DNA from: Limnanthes douglasii subsp. nivea
Taxonomy: Eukaryota; Streptophyta; Magnoliopsida; Brassicales; Limnanthaceae
Assembly (NCBI GenBank): GCA_036936605.1
Contig: JAUPFV010000004.1
Span: 180,252,807-180,316,806 of the forward strand
Reading direction: 5' to 3'
Length of the DNA: 64,000 bases
This document shows, one piece after another, positions 31,571 to 44,200 of this stretch (positions are counted from its first letter, which is position 1; each line of letters begins with the position of its first letter). The position numbers and the translations under genes are program-made. The notes beneath the pieces were generated by a model. That model ran no database searches and had not been told where the DNA came from. It worked only from the letters and a program-made list of their open reading frames with translations.

Positions 31571-34282
31571 GCGTAGTTCGAATGTTTGTCCGTTCCTCTT
31601 TATTCATCTGGATCTTCCTTGACTTTCCCTTTTTTCTTCTCTGCTTCGACGCTTCTCTTTCATATTGGTCACGGGTATCTACTCCATTATCAATATGAAG
31701 GGAGTGAGAGAATAAAATAAAGAACATAAGGATCTATACAAAATTCTCTAAGTAAATCCACACATCGAATCTTTAAATCTACTTACGGAAAAGTTCAATC
31801 TTAGTTCTAAAGGGTACTCGCAGTATATATGAGTGTTGAGTTTCACTGATTCTTTCTAAATTTGGTTGTATGTCTTACCTTTTGCATCGAGTATCAATCG
31901 AGTTACTTTGAACAACCATTTTGCAGATTAAAAAAAAAATTAAAATTAATGCCAAGAACGGGAATAATATTCGTATTAAAATGAAATGTAGACTTAACCT
32001 ACAATAATCATTTTGGGGATAACATTTAGTCCTTAATTTTGTATCCCAATAACCATTTCATTTTCTAAAGCTTGCACTTCATCAAGGATATAAGTAACAT
32101 ATAGTCCAAGTAACAGAAAGATTTACTGCTGAAAATGATAACTATCAGAATAATTATGAAATAACTACTTCGCATCAATTTTAGAATTGAAGATAAAAAC
32201 ATTAAGAAAATGAATAGAGTCTTTATCGTATGGATTATTTGGATGTCTAAGTTACTAACAATGCCACTATGTTTTAGACATAATATCCATTAATAAAGTA
32301 TTTTTCCATTAGTGTCCGGTAGTTTGAACACATTTGAGCATGATGTATAATTGAATAGCTAAGAACAGAAGAACAAAAACATTAAAATATAAAGCATGAG
32401 CCATATCAGAATAAGAGTCACAAGACTAAGTGGAATTGTTATAACTTTCTAATTCAAGTACATCATGAAGCAATTTCTTGTTCAATATTAACTGTTTTCC
32501 TATCAAACTGCTCGCATTGTAAGTTTTAGCCAAATGATGATATACTAGGAAGAGTTCCCAAGGAAAATAACAAAATAAAACACAAATGTTAGATAAATAT
32601 AACATAAAAATACATAACTTATACAAATGCTTAGTATGAATCCTCTGACATGTCGATAGCATATATGATTAAGATTTATAGCTTCAGGCATATAGAAAGT
32701 TGCGTTGAAAGGAAAACAAAGAATAGGAACCAAATCTTGTGCAACATCCTTACTAATTATATCTACTCTGCAACTGGGAAGGCAGTTTCGAGCATTCTAA
32801 TCACTAAGCATGTTTTAAATAGTATACACACATAAATTAAAAATCCATTTTACCATTAGACAATAAAAGCAAAATTAAATTACATCTTTCATTAAATTAA
32901 AATACATCATGTTTGTAGTTGGTCTCTAGATCCTCTAGGTTAGAATAATTTATGAGAATGATAAATTAGTTGAAAAATGCAAAAAAATGGTTTTAATGAG
33001 AAATATCAATTATATTAATGACAAATCTATAGTCGAAACAAACACTACACAATGACCTTCCTCTTACTAAAAATATTTATTGGATATTTCTCTTCATATA
33101 TTTGATAGATGAGTTTCTTTGGCAACATTTAGAAGTGTGAGATATTGTTTCAAAAACTGATCACCCTTCTAAAGAAGCTTAACTACATAAAATGTTACCT
33201 CATAACTGAATTTGAGGATCAAAGTTATCACTTTTAGTGTAATGTAGATGAAAGACCCTTCCTGAAACTCCACCTACATCTTTACCGCTCCCAACATCAT
33301 CATGTAGGTCAATGGCTAAGATCAAAGTTCGAGGACTTTTCTGCAACCACCGCTCCCAAAAGTTAATATAGAATCAAATTCTAACTCTTTTATCTATATG
33401 TATGACATACAAAACAAATAATATATACTTTATAAATAGAAATTACCTTGAGATAATTATAACTAGTTTATCTTAAAGTGAACAAGACATAAATAGTTAA
33501 TGTTCCTCACATTACCTTCAACATATGCCAAACGATGGATGTACCAAAAAAAACATGTACTAAGAACTGCGTGTCTACACAAGAAATGTAAAATTCATCG
33601 GATGAAACAAAATATTTATAAAATTATAAGAATGTACCGAAGAGGAAAAAAACAAATGAAACGGGTAGTCTGGGGGCGGCTGCTGTGGTAGGCATAGAAG
33701 AAGGTGACAAAAGAGATGCCATCACCATGAATTAGGAAGCTCATTTTTTTATGCCATGTGTAAAGCGTCTTCTCATATAGGTCAAATAAGACATTTAACA
33801 AAAAAGAAAAGTTTTATATTTTCCATTTTTATTTTGTTACCATCTAATTCTCATATATCCTTTTTTATAAAAACTTCCACTACAACTAGAAGCATTGGAA
33901 ACTTTGAAATATTTTCAAAATGATAAATAGATTAACTGTAATTTAAGACAGACCTTGATATGCAAATCATTGAAAGTCAACAACAAATAAATAATCTAGA
34001 AACAAGAACGCCATATACATAATCATCATCAATGACCCATTTTAAAATTCAGACTATGCACATAATCAATTTTACATCGTGAAATTGATTACAATAATAT
34101 AAACATATGTACATAGGCAAATAAAAATACACCATATTAGAAAAATCACTTCAGAGGGCATGCGATTCTTAGGAAGTAATTTGGCGATATCCGGAAGAAG
34201 AACAAAATTCATGTATAATATATCCCAAATTCCAACACCCAAGGAAATGTAATAAAAATACAATTGGAAACCTTCAAAAAAT
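31571..34282 (+). other. AT-rich spacer without a gene
   Basis: Both strands hold only short frames in AT-rich sequence. I see no domain, RNA gene or repeat. Confidence 0.6.
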
Positions 34283-34558
34283 TGAATGGAAAAGAAATGA
34301 AAAGAGACTTAATAAAATATAATATTATTCTCTTGTTTGAATGAATTACAAAGTGCTATGGTAAGAAGCTATATATACATGGACTACATCTATAACTGAT
34401 TATGATTAATTATGACCATAACCAATACAGTTGGACCATTATCTTAATGGACCATAATTAATACGGTAAGACCTAAATATATGATTGTAATTAGTCTAAC
34501 AATCAATCTATCTTAATGTCTACAATTAATTTATAATAAATACAAATTTAATTTAATA
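34283..34558 (-). repeat. 3' LTR of element G
   Basis: Bounded on the right by the purine tract complement CTCCCCCTC. On the minus strand it starts TATTAAATT (not the usual TG) and ends with CA. It is nearly identical to 38258-38535. Confidence 0.8.
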
Positions 34559-34565
34559 CTCCCCC

Positions 34566-34940
34566 TCAAGTTGGAGAGTGTAAATCAAGGACTCCCAGCT
34601 TGCTACACAAAAAATAAAATTGATCTTTCCCGAGTGCTTTTGTAAATATGTCTGCCAATTGCATCTTTGTAGAGATATAGTATGGCCGAATTATCTTAGC
34701 CTGAATTTTTTCTTGAATGATATGACAATCAATCTCAATATGCTTAGTACGCTCATGAAAAACTGGATTAGCAGCAATATGTAAAGCTGCTTGATTATCA
34801 CAAAACAATGATGCTGGTTTATCCAAGTCGACCTTCAAATCTGTAAGTATGTATTTCAACCAGGTTAATTCCAAACAAGTATTTGCCATTGCTCTATACT
34901 CTGCTTCTACTGATGATCGTGAAACATTAGTTTGTTTCTT
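34566..34940 (-). pseudogene. RNase H C-terminal part of element G
   Basis: The frame gives [37 protein letters not shown] and [14 protein letters not shown], the copia RNase H block with its catalytic Asp (CDNQ) and the following helices. A frame break separates it from RT at about 34940, near where SSAEAEY would be. Stop codon lies just inside the purine tract. Confidence 0.85.
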
Positions 34941-34946
34941 TGATTT

Positions 34947-35906
34947 CTATGATATGAGTGATGATCCAAGAAAAACACAATATCCAGAAATAGAACGTCT
35001 TGACATACGACATCCACCCCAATCTGAATCACAAAAGGTCGTGAGTGTAAGATTGTTTTCTGATGGAAATAAAAGACCCTGACCCGGTGATTTCTTGATG
35101 TAACGGAGGACTCTTAACGATGATTCCCAGTGTGGCTTCCTAGGTGCTCCCATAAATTGGCTCAATGTACGCACCGAATACACAATATCAGGCCTGGTTA
35201 CTGTCAAATATATTAACCTGCCAACTAGTCTGCGATATCTAGTCGAATCATGAAGTAGCTCACCGTCTTCATCGGTTAATTTTAAGTTCTGCTCCATTGG
35301 AAATTTTTCGGGTTTTACTCCTGATAATCCTGTGTCTTGTAAAATATCTAATGCATATTTTCTTTGAGACATAAAGATTCCTGTTTTAGATCGAGAAAAT
35401 TCAATACATAGAAAATACTTTAAATCGCCAAGATCTTTAATGTGAAAATGTTGGAGTAGATGATTCTTCAACAATTTGATTTCATGTAAATCATTCCCAG
35501 TCAATAGAACATCATCAACATAGATTAGAATAGCAGTGAACTTGTTACCTTGAGATTTAGTAAAAAGTGAGTAATCTGCTTTTGATTGTATGTAACTTGC
35601 AGTTTTGACAGTAGCTGAGAAAGTGGAGAACCAATTTCGAGATGCTTGTTTTAAACCGTAAATAGACTTCCGAAGCCGACATACCAAATTCTCCCCCTGT
35701 CGGCGGAGACCAGGAGGTGGAGACATATATACCTCTTCATCTAGATTTCCATGAAGAAAGGCATTGTGAACATCAAGTTGATCAGTATACCAATTTTTGA
35801 AGGCTGCAATAGTCAACAAACATCGAAGGGTCGTAAGTTCAGCAGTTGGAGAAAAAGTCTCCTGATAGTCAATACCTTCAACTTGGGTGTAACCTTTAGC
35901 CACCAA
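34947..35906 (-). pseudogene. RT of element G
   Basis: The frame starts VAKGYTQVEGIDYQETFSP, carries the RT blocks LDVHNAFLHGNLDEEVYM and YGLKQASRNW, the active site IYVDDVLLTGND, and the start of RNase H (CDSDWGGCRMSRRSISGY). The domain itself is uninterrupted. It is out of frame with the upstream linker, so it cannot be made as part of a full polyprotein. Confidence 0.88.
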
Positions 35907-35952
35907 ACGGGCTTTATATCGCTCAATAGTTCCATCAGATTTGTATTTGATC

Positions 35953-36753
35953 TTATAAACCCAACGGCCCTGGAGGAAGAGGAACCATCTGCCAAGTGTT
36001 GTTATGCTCTAGAGCCTGAAGTTCAGTGGACATGGCTTGGCGCCAGAGTGGATCACAATTAGCATGTTCAAAGGATGAAGGCTCTTTTTGTGATGTTAAC
36101 AAAGCTAGGAAAGCACGATGGTTGGGGGAAAATCGTAAATTTGAAATGTGAGAGGAGAGAGGATACCTTGTAGATTGACGAGAACTCGATTGCGTTGAAG
36201 ATTGATTGATCTCGGTAGACATGTCGTAGTCTTGGTGCCTAGGAGGTTGAATATGGCGGGTGGAACGACGAACCGAGATATCATTAAGAACGGTAGTAGA
36301 ATGAGGTATGGTTGAGGGAGGTGAGGTAGTTGAAGATGTTGGTGGAGTAAAAGGTGTTGGTGGAGTAGAAGGTGTTGGTGGAGTAGAAGGTGTTGGTGGA
36401 GCGGAAGGTGATGACGGAGTGATTAGTGAGGGTGCTGAATTCATAGCTGATTCTGTAGATGTAGGAGATTTAGAGGTTGAAGGTGTGAGATTTTTGGGAT
36501 TGGATGGAGATGAAAGATATAATGGATGAGGCTCTGAGTCAAAAGATGTAGGATTGGGAACTGTAACTGATGAGTTAGGTGTTTGATTGAAAGATGGCGA
36601 TGATGATTGGTTTGGAAAAGGAAAATTGGAAGCGGGATGGAAGGGAAATATATTTTCCTTAAAGTGGACATCACGACTTATGGAAACTTTATAAGTATGT
36701 AAATCAAGAACTTTGTAGCTTTTTTTCCATGTGAATATCCCAAAAAAACACAA
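35953..36753 (-). pseudogene. Integrase C-terminal linker of element G
   Basis: This frame holds the end of integrase (YKVLDLHTYKVSISRDVHF) and then a Pro/Ser/Thr-rich linker. Within it an 18-bp unit is repeated four times at about 36337-36410 and encodes TPSTPP-type repeats. The frame ends at DPLWRQAMSTELQALEHNNTW, the usual start of the RT region in copia elements. The plus-strand Gly/Val-rich frame over the repeat is a shadow. Confidence 0.8.
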
Positions 36754-36796
36754 ATGGATGCACGAGAGTCAAATTTATGTTTGGAATGAATATTAG

Positions 36797-37310
36797 TTAC
36801 ATAACATGCACAACCAAAAACGTGTAAGTGCGTGAGTGAGAGAGACCGATTATATAAGACCTCGGCTGGGGACTTATTTGATAGTTAAGGAGTAGGAATG
36901 CGATTGAATTGATTAAATAAACAGCTGTTAAAATACAATCCCCCCAAAATTTAAGTGGTACATTTGATTGAAACATGAGAGAACGAGCAAAATTTAAAAT
37001 ATGTCTATGTTTTCGTTCGACAACTCCGTTTTGTTGTGGGGTATAAACACAAGAATTTTGAAGTTCAATGCATTTGTTTTGAAAAAAAATACGAAGAGGA
37101 AGAAATTCAGTACCATTATCCACTCGTATTGTTTGAACATCCTTTTGAAATTGGGTTTTGACGAATTGCACAAAACAAGTTAATAAAGATTGTGTTTCTG
37201 ATTTATGGTGCATAAGAAATGTCCATGTGCATCAAGTAAAATTGTCAACAATTGTAAGAAAATAACGTGAACCTGTATATGAAGGAACTTTGTGAGGACC
37301 CCAGACGTCA
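36797..37310 (-). pseudogene. Integrase core of element G
   Basis: The frame gives TIRVDNGTEF (second catalytic Asp) and TPQQNGVVERKHRHIL (catalytic Glu). The first catalytic Asp region is in the tandemly duplicated 62-bp stretch (37307-37430) and is out of frame. The protein is therefore split between this frame and the one at 37342-38157. Confidence 0.85.
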
Positions 37311-37430
37311 CAATGTAATAAAGAGAAAGGAAATTTTGTATTTATTGAGCTTTTTGGAAAAGGTAAGCGTCACAATGTAATAAAGAGAAAGGAAATTTTG
37401 TATTTATTGAGCTTTTTGGAAAAGGTAAGC
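37307..37430 (-). repeat. Exact 62-bp tandem duplication in the integrase of element G
   Basis: Bases 37307-37368 are repeated without a mismatch at 37369-37430. Since 62 is not a multiple of three, the second copy shifts the frame and ends the protease-integrase frame at 37342. The identity of the copies shows the event is recent. Confidence 0.92.
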
Positions 37431-38157
37431 GTGTTTGTTTTGCTTGTGGGCAAATTGTGCAATTATTTCCTAACTCCTTGTGAATACCTGGAATTAAATG
37501 TGAAAGTAACTTAAAACGAGACAAAGAAGGATGGCCTAGGCGTAAGTGCCATAGGTCAGATGACTGAGAAACCGTACATATAGTCGAATTATTTGTTGAT
37601 GGATGCATATAGTATAGACCACCATGTTGTCTACCTGATCCAATCATCTTCCCCGAAACCAAGTCCTGCAAAATACAATAGTCACGAAAGAAAATGATGC
37701 AACAATTATGTTCTTTGGTCAGTTTGCTCGCTGAAATTATATTTAAATTAAATGAGGGTACACACAAGACATTTGTAAGAGTTAATTTTGAATTAAAAAT
37801 AATTGTGCCAGTATTAGTGATTTGCGGTGCTGCACCATTTAATAATTTAACATTAGTAATAGTGGAAGGTTTGGGATCGTTTAAGAGTGATATGTGAGAG
37901 ACAATATGATCTGTGGTGCCAGTATCCAAAATCCCAGGACTTGTACTACTAGAATTAACAGACACAATAGTAGATGAAATCAAACCTGTTGCAGACACAT
38001 ATGCATCAACATTACCAGAATTATCGTGATCTAGTGTATTGATTGCTTGTGCTAATTGCTGTATTTGTTCGGCGGTAAATCCTTGAACGATGCTATTACT
38101 CTTGAAAATCTTTGAGATACTGTTATGGATTTCCGATGGGAAATAATCATCGGCCAT
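37342..38157 (-). pseudogene. Gag-less N-terminus, protease and integrase zinc finger of element G
   Basis: The frame starts at an ATG (MADDYFPSEIHNSISKIF) about 90 bp after the primer site. Within about 45 residues it reaches the pre-protease region (FTAEQIQQLAQAIN), so nearly all of gag and its zinc knuckle are missing. Protease has LDTGTTDHIV. The GAG-pre-integrase region has LWHLRLGHPSLSRF and CTICPQAKQTRLPF (HHCC finger). The frame is cut off by the 62-bp duplication. Confidence 0.85.
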
Positions 38158-38246
38158 GGTGATTTTTTTTATAAAAAAAATGTGATTTATTTTTTAAATT
38201 GTGTTTTTTTTAAAGAATGATAAAATAAAGAAAATTATGAATTTTA

Positions 38247-38257
38247 CTCTGATACCA
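38247..38257 (-). other. Primer-binding site of element G
   Basis: TGGTATCAGAG directly follows the end of the right LTR, again complementary to initiator tRNA-Met. Confidence 0.85.
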
Positions 38258-38535
38258 TGATAAAAATAAAGAAATGAAAAGAGACTTAATAAAATATAAT
38301 ATTATTCTCTTGTTTGAATGAATTACAAAGTGCTATGGTAAGAAGCTATATATACATCGACTACATCTATAACTGATTATGACTAATTATGACCATAACC
38401 AATACAGTTAGACCATTATCTTAATGGACCATAATTAATACGGTAAGACCTAAATATATGATTGTAATTAGTCTAACAATCAATCTATCTTAATGTCTAC
38501 AATTACTTTATAATAAATACAAATTTAATTTAATA
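38258..38535 (-). repeat. 5' LTR of element G
   Basis: Starts TGATAAAAATAAAG next to the primer site and matches 34283-34558 throughout. The right boundary is the purine tract of a further copy, not flanking DNA. Confidence 0.85.
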
Positions 38536-38675
38536 CTCCCCCTCAAGTTGGAGAGTGTAAATCAAGGACTCCCAGCTTGCTACACAAAAAATAAAATTGA
38601 TCTTTCCCGAGTGCTTTTGTAAATATGTCATTGCATCTTTGTAGAGATATAGTATGGCCGAATTATCTTAGCCAA
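38536..38675 (-). pseudogene. 3' tail (purine tract and pol end) of a second, tandem copy of element G
   Basis: Sequence after the right LTR repeats 34559-34703, that is the purine tract and the last codons of RNase H, with a small internal deletion near 38630. The match stops at CTTAGCC. It shows that two copies once shared this LTR head to tail. Confidence 0.85.
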
Positions 38676-41038
38676 ACATGAAACACAAGATACTCGTTAA
38701 ATAAAAAACGTGAGCATTGAGGACCATATTGAAACTTTGACCAAACATGAAGGATCAAAAATATTTTCTAGCCCCTATATTTGAATCATAATCACCTATA
38801 TTTTTTAGAGATTAGTGCGAGATTTTTTCTTTAATTTTTTCTCTTTAAAACCATGCTCACTTCTTATTTTGTTCATATTTTTTTGTTTGTTCATATTTTT
38901 TGTTAACCTTAAAATTTTGATGGAAAACTCTTTAAGTACGTGCAATATTTTCTAATAATTTTAAGTTGAAAAAAAATCACTAATAACAAGTTGATATGAT
39001 GTTCTTTGATGCGAACATATATTGGAATTTGTATATTAGAAATAACTATGTTAGATCATATAATTGTAAAATTTTATTATAAATATATAGACATTAAATG
39101 AACCAACGAAAAACATTATGATATAGACAATCAAAAGATTATTAATGGGAGAGTGAATTTTTTATTTGATTTGAGATATTTATATTTTATTTAGAAAAAT
39201 ATATATATTCAATCTTAAAAATAATATATTTTTTTAACATTTTTGTATCAACGATTTTTTATTTTATTTTAAAAGACTTAATTTTTTCCATCAACAACTA
39301 TATTATTTTTTAAGAATTAAAAAATTTCCAAAAAAATCACAATTAAATTAACGTGAAATATTTAATAAGGAGAAGTGGTAAATTTTAGTTTAAACTATAA
39401 TATCAAAATGATTGGGTAAGAGTATTTTTAATTATTTATATAGTAATAAAAAGATAAAATTAAGGGTTTTGCTAAACTACTACTTTAAATATTGCCCCTT
39501 CGACCAAAACAAAAAAATATTGATTTTTAAAAAATTAGGAGAACTTAGCTCTACCATCATTCAAACACAAAATCGACAAGGTTTTTAACAAAAATTCAAA
39601 AGAAATGTTGGGGAAAAAACTTCATATTTTCCTTACAGTCACCTTCTTTCTTATACCCTAACAAAAAAAACCAAACAAATGGAAGGTTTGAAACTTATCA
39701 ATGAATTTGAAACTAGAAATAAGGTCATCTATTGTTATTGTTTAAAGTATAAATAGATTTAAGTTAATATATCTCCTTTGGAGTTCCTCGATTTGGAAAT
39801 TTCCATCGTGCATAACACCGGTGATGTGGACTTGTGTTGCTGGTGGTCCTTAAACACGTTCGCAGCGACTACCAAAAGCCTAAAAATTTAAGTTTTGAAG
39901 TCGTTGGTTGTGTCGGCGGCGTACCATTATTTCGTTGCCAGCAACTTCAATTTAGGGTAGAATTTTTAATATTTAGTCGTTTACGGTGTAAATTCTTCAC
40001 ACTCGCAGTGTACTTTCTTTACACGGGAGGTGACTTCAATTAAACTTGAATTTGGGTTAGCATCTTTCGGTTGTTGACAATGTAAATTACACTGGCAGCA
40101 TAAACTACACCGGTTGTATTTTATTGATACACAGTAGATGTTGTTTCATGTTGGTGGTGTGTAATTTTCACACCAACAACGGGGAGTTCCACCGACAATG
40201 TAAGTATGTAAACACCAGGATATCAGGAGAGGATTCTGATGTTAAGGATACCGACGGAATACCGAAAGCTTTATATGTCAATTATAATTATGTGTTTACT
40301 ACTAAAGCCAACTATACGCAACAACAATTGGTTGATGGGTTAGGGAAACCGGAAAAGATAACGAGCTAGTAGTTGTAGTACGACGTTGCGACAATGCAAA
40401 AAACTGGAAAACTCCTACGATACTATTATATGTAAGGATGACACAACCTTGATAAGGGACATTTCAAATCTGATACCATAATATGTAGGCACATAATTGA
40501 TTTGATTCCATGTTGTTAAGAGAAAACTCACAAATAAAATCATAATAGAAAGTGATGAAAAATAGATGATTGATCAAGTTGCGCCACAAAGGGGATGGTA
40601 AAGATTTTGATAAACATAACTAAACTTCTTTCTCACAGGAATAGTATAGAGATAGATTTGTCTCGAGAAAATGGTTTGAGTAGAAATATTTTATATATAT
40701 ATATATATATATTACTTAATTCAGTCTGAACAATACAGAGACTTATGGCTTATTTATAGCCATATAAAGAAAGACCGGTAATAAAAATGAAATGATTCTC
40801 TTTGATTCTCTTAAAAGATAATTAAATGAGTTTAAAGACTCAAAAAGTAACTCTGAGATATTAATATGAAATAATTCTCCTTGACTTTGTTTAAATATAA
40901 TTACATAAGTTTAAATACTTTGAAAGTATATTTTGGACAATAAATACAAAATAGCTTTTTTGACTCTCTTAAAATATAATTAAATGAGTTTAAATACTTA
41001 AAAGTAACTTTTTAAAAATAAACATGAAATAACTCTCA
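38676..41038 (+). other. AT-rich spacer without a recognised gene
   Basis: Frames at 39834-40043 and 40124-40369 have no recognisable domain and no good start context. A TA microsatellite lies at 40690-40712. Nothing else is supported. Confidence 0.55.
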
Positions 41039-41048
41039 TTGACTTTTA

Positions 41049-41277
41049 TTTATTTTTTCTATTATTTCGGAGGGAACTCGCAGCCGCTACTCAGAGTGCA
41101 ATGAGTGCGCACAGGGTAAAACCTCAGTCTGACGCGATAGCCTGCAAACCAACGCCAGAAGATAAACCACACAAGGTGACAGGCTCAGCCGAGAAAGTGT
41201 ATGTAGAGGGACTCGAACTCATGACCTTTGGTCACAAGCATGCCATACTCAACAAACTCGGTTACCCCATTGGGGGC
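41049..41277 (-). mobile_element. tRNA-derived SINE, copy 2
   Basis: The reverse complement matches the SINE at 29476-29700 over its whole length, including both promoter boxes (GGGTAACCGAGTTTG, AGTTCGAGTCCC) and the 3' GCACTCTGAGTAGCGGCTG block, and ends in an A-rich tail (complement 41049-41061). The 10-bp target duplication TTGACTTTTA is exact (41039-41048 and 41278-41287). Confidence 0.92.
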
Positions 41278-41287
41278 TTGACTTTTA

Positions 41288-44200
41288 CATTTTGTCACTT
41301 CAATATCATGTAAAAGATCTCATCATCTCGGTCTTGATGAAATGGATGATATTGCTAAAATGATTTAAAGTAATATGTGTCATTTAGTACTTAGCAACTA
41401 TTATCTTGAATTGTTGTTGTGGTGAATAAATTTCTCACATTCGTTACTTCAATTAGATGTATTTCTTGGGGAGTAGCTAAACTGTAAGTTGGCTCATTCT
41501 CTATTTGGATTTTAAGGTTCTTCACGACCTTGTTGAAATCTCTACGAAATTCTCTTTCTCTTGAACATGTTATAGGACAAAATTCATCATTGGTACTTTC
41601 AAAAAATTATGTTGTTCTTCGGTCATATTTATTAGGATGTCCTCATCAATATCTATTTATCTTAACAGAGAATTTTGACTCGGACACTTCATCAACAACA
41701 TCAATACAGATGACGACAAAGAACTCATCCATGCCTACCGTATGATATCTTGCACTTGAATCACCAATCGAAAGTCTTATTTTTTATAAGAACAAGAAAA
41801 TTAAGAATAGTTTAATCAAATACTTTACATTATACGAATGATAATACATCAATCATGCTTGCCTTTTCCTTCTTAGTATCATATGCTTTATCTACAAATA
41901 CATTATTTGCATCGTTCAAAATTGTTCTATCGGTTTTTTAAGATCTTTATGCGGAAACTTGAGATGATTAGGTTGCCAATTGTTGAGATGTACATATAAA
42001 ATATTACATGTGCTTGATATATTATGATATTTCGTCTAATGTCTATAAAAACATATATTTTTAAATAAAACAACATACAATATCACAGTTTCTCCTTGAC
42101 TATCTCATAAAATATAAACCGAAAACAATTGAACATATTTAGTGTTGACAAATAAAAACATAACATTACTTGCAAATTGCAATATCATTTTCTCACCCAG
42201 AAAAACTACCAAAAGTCTAAAGTAAAAAAAAAGTATAACTCTCACCACTACTATTATAAGGTTTGTATTTCATTGTAGGTTTTTTTGCATAATCCTTTAA
42301 GAATCAGTTAAAGTGAGACTCGACTCGTGCACTTTGGGCAAACAAAAAGTATAACTCTCACCACTAATAATAGTGACATTTTTAGAAAATCTTTCTATTT
42401 TTTTCTTATTTTAAAAACCAAATTACTATTACTTACAATTTCTATATCCAAACATCATTCACAACCCAATTACTTTTATTTTTGCAACCAAATGCAGTAA
42501 AAGTAATCAAATATATATAATGGATATAGTTTTGTTCATTTTAAAAATAAAACCAATGGTATATTTTGGTTTTATTTAGTTATGGTTTGAAATATATGAC
42601 ATTTAAAAAAATGGTACACAATTTATTTTTCGCAACCAAAATTAATTTATGCAATTCTTTTCTTCCTACTTATACAACTCATATGTACTTAATTCTGCAA
42701 CTAAAATCAATTATCTTTACACGAAAAAATTACTCTTGATTACGCTATTACAACACAATTTTTTTACAGACTAATTTCGCAACTCGATTACTTTTATTTT
42801 GACAATCAAATATAGTAAAACAAATTCAAAAAACATCTTGCATAGATCTAGTTTTGTTTGTTTTAACAAAAAACAATGGTATTTTTTGTTTATTATTGTT
42901 TGAGCTATGCCTAAAAATATATGGCATTTAAAAAAACAAAAGAGATAAATTGATGGTTGAGGGTGTATTAGTATTTATAAAAAGTTTGTGTGGTTATCGT
43001 TATTTAAATCTAAAACCTTGTAGTTATCAGTACTTTCTCAAACACTATGTTGTAATAGATAAATAGTATTTGACAATATTCGAATTTAGTTTTGGTAGAC
43101 TGTCTTTATATAAAATTACTTCTTTTTAACAATATTCACGTAAAATTTGGTTAACATTTGTGTGTAAATTAACATAGTTAAATAATTTAGAACAAATAAC
43201 ATTTAAATTAAAACAACTAAAATTATATATATATATATATATATAATCTAAAAGATAATATAATTCCTATTGAGGTACTCACATAACTCTAACTAAAATT
43301 ATTAAATAATAATTTATTTTGAATTTTGATTTAATTTTTAAATGCGGAACAAAAGAAATTACCGAATAAGAGGGTCACCAATAGAATTGATATTTTTGTG
43401 TTAGGTAATAAAAATATAAAAAACTAAAATCGGAACGATAAGTAAAACATTAAAAACAATGTGAGGCACAATTATGATGTTAACTTAAATTGTACTTATA
43501 TTATAAATTTTTGTTGTTACGAGTGGGAATCATAATATCATTAATTGTTTATTCAAAAATTGGTATTACAATTTTATGAATAGATTTAGTAACCAAATTT
43601 CGAATCAATATTTTACATAATCCAAATTTGAATCGGTATTTACATGATTTTTATAATTATTTTTTATTTATTTGTCAAACTCTCGTTAGTTTATGTATCT
43701 GTTTTTTTTCCAATAAAAATAACTTTATTAAAACTGAATGGAGAATTGTTGACAACATACTAATGAAATTAATATAATTACAAACGTAGTTTCAGTTACT
43801 TCTTGATAAAAAATGTTATTGAAGAATGAATGTGAGCGAATTTCATTAAATTTCTAGTTTGGTCTTCTTGGGTTGTTGCTATGGGCCATTAAGACTATCT
43901 TCTATCTCCATGAGTGAATTGATGGTCATTCTTTTGATATATTTGCTAGTTCCATGTTAGCAATTGAATGGTCCCATTCGTGTAAAAAAACAATTGATCA
44001 ATAAAAATGAGTAATAATCACACATCATTCATTAGTATTTAGCTACCTTATCTTTAAAGTCTTTTGGAGGATAATGGCTCTAAGAGGGTTTGGAATATTG
44101 TTGATATCAAAATTAGATCTTATTTTACATTTTAGAGTTCATCTAGTTTATGTATTTGTTTCTTAGTAATTTGGTTTTTATCAACAAGTGTCAAATATAT

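Larger units (their letters stand above)
34283..38535 (-). mobile_element. Ty1/copia retrotransposon, defective, most of gag missing (element G)
   Basis: LTRs lie at 34283-34558 and 38258-38535; apart from their outer ends they differ at about four positions by eye, so the copy is young. In minus-strand order there are the primer site (TGGTATCAGAG, 38257-38247), a short N-terminal frame leading straight into protease, integrase, RT and RNase H, and a purine tract GAGGGGGAG. A normal gag is absent, and a 62-bp tandem duplication breaks the integrase frame. No target duplication is found, because the right LTR is followed by more element sequence (38536-38675), which indicates a tandem pair. 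Confidence 0.88.

Noticed and set aside
36308..36529. Gly/Val-rich protein on the plus strand
   Set aside because: It is a shadow of the Pro/Thr-rich linker of copia element G with its 18-bp repeats.
39834..40369. Two plus-strand frames of 69 and 81 codons
   Set aside because: No domain, no homology between them, and AT-rich spacer context; not supportable as genes.
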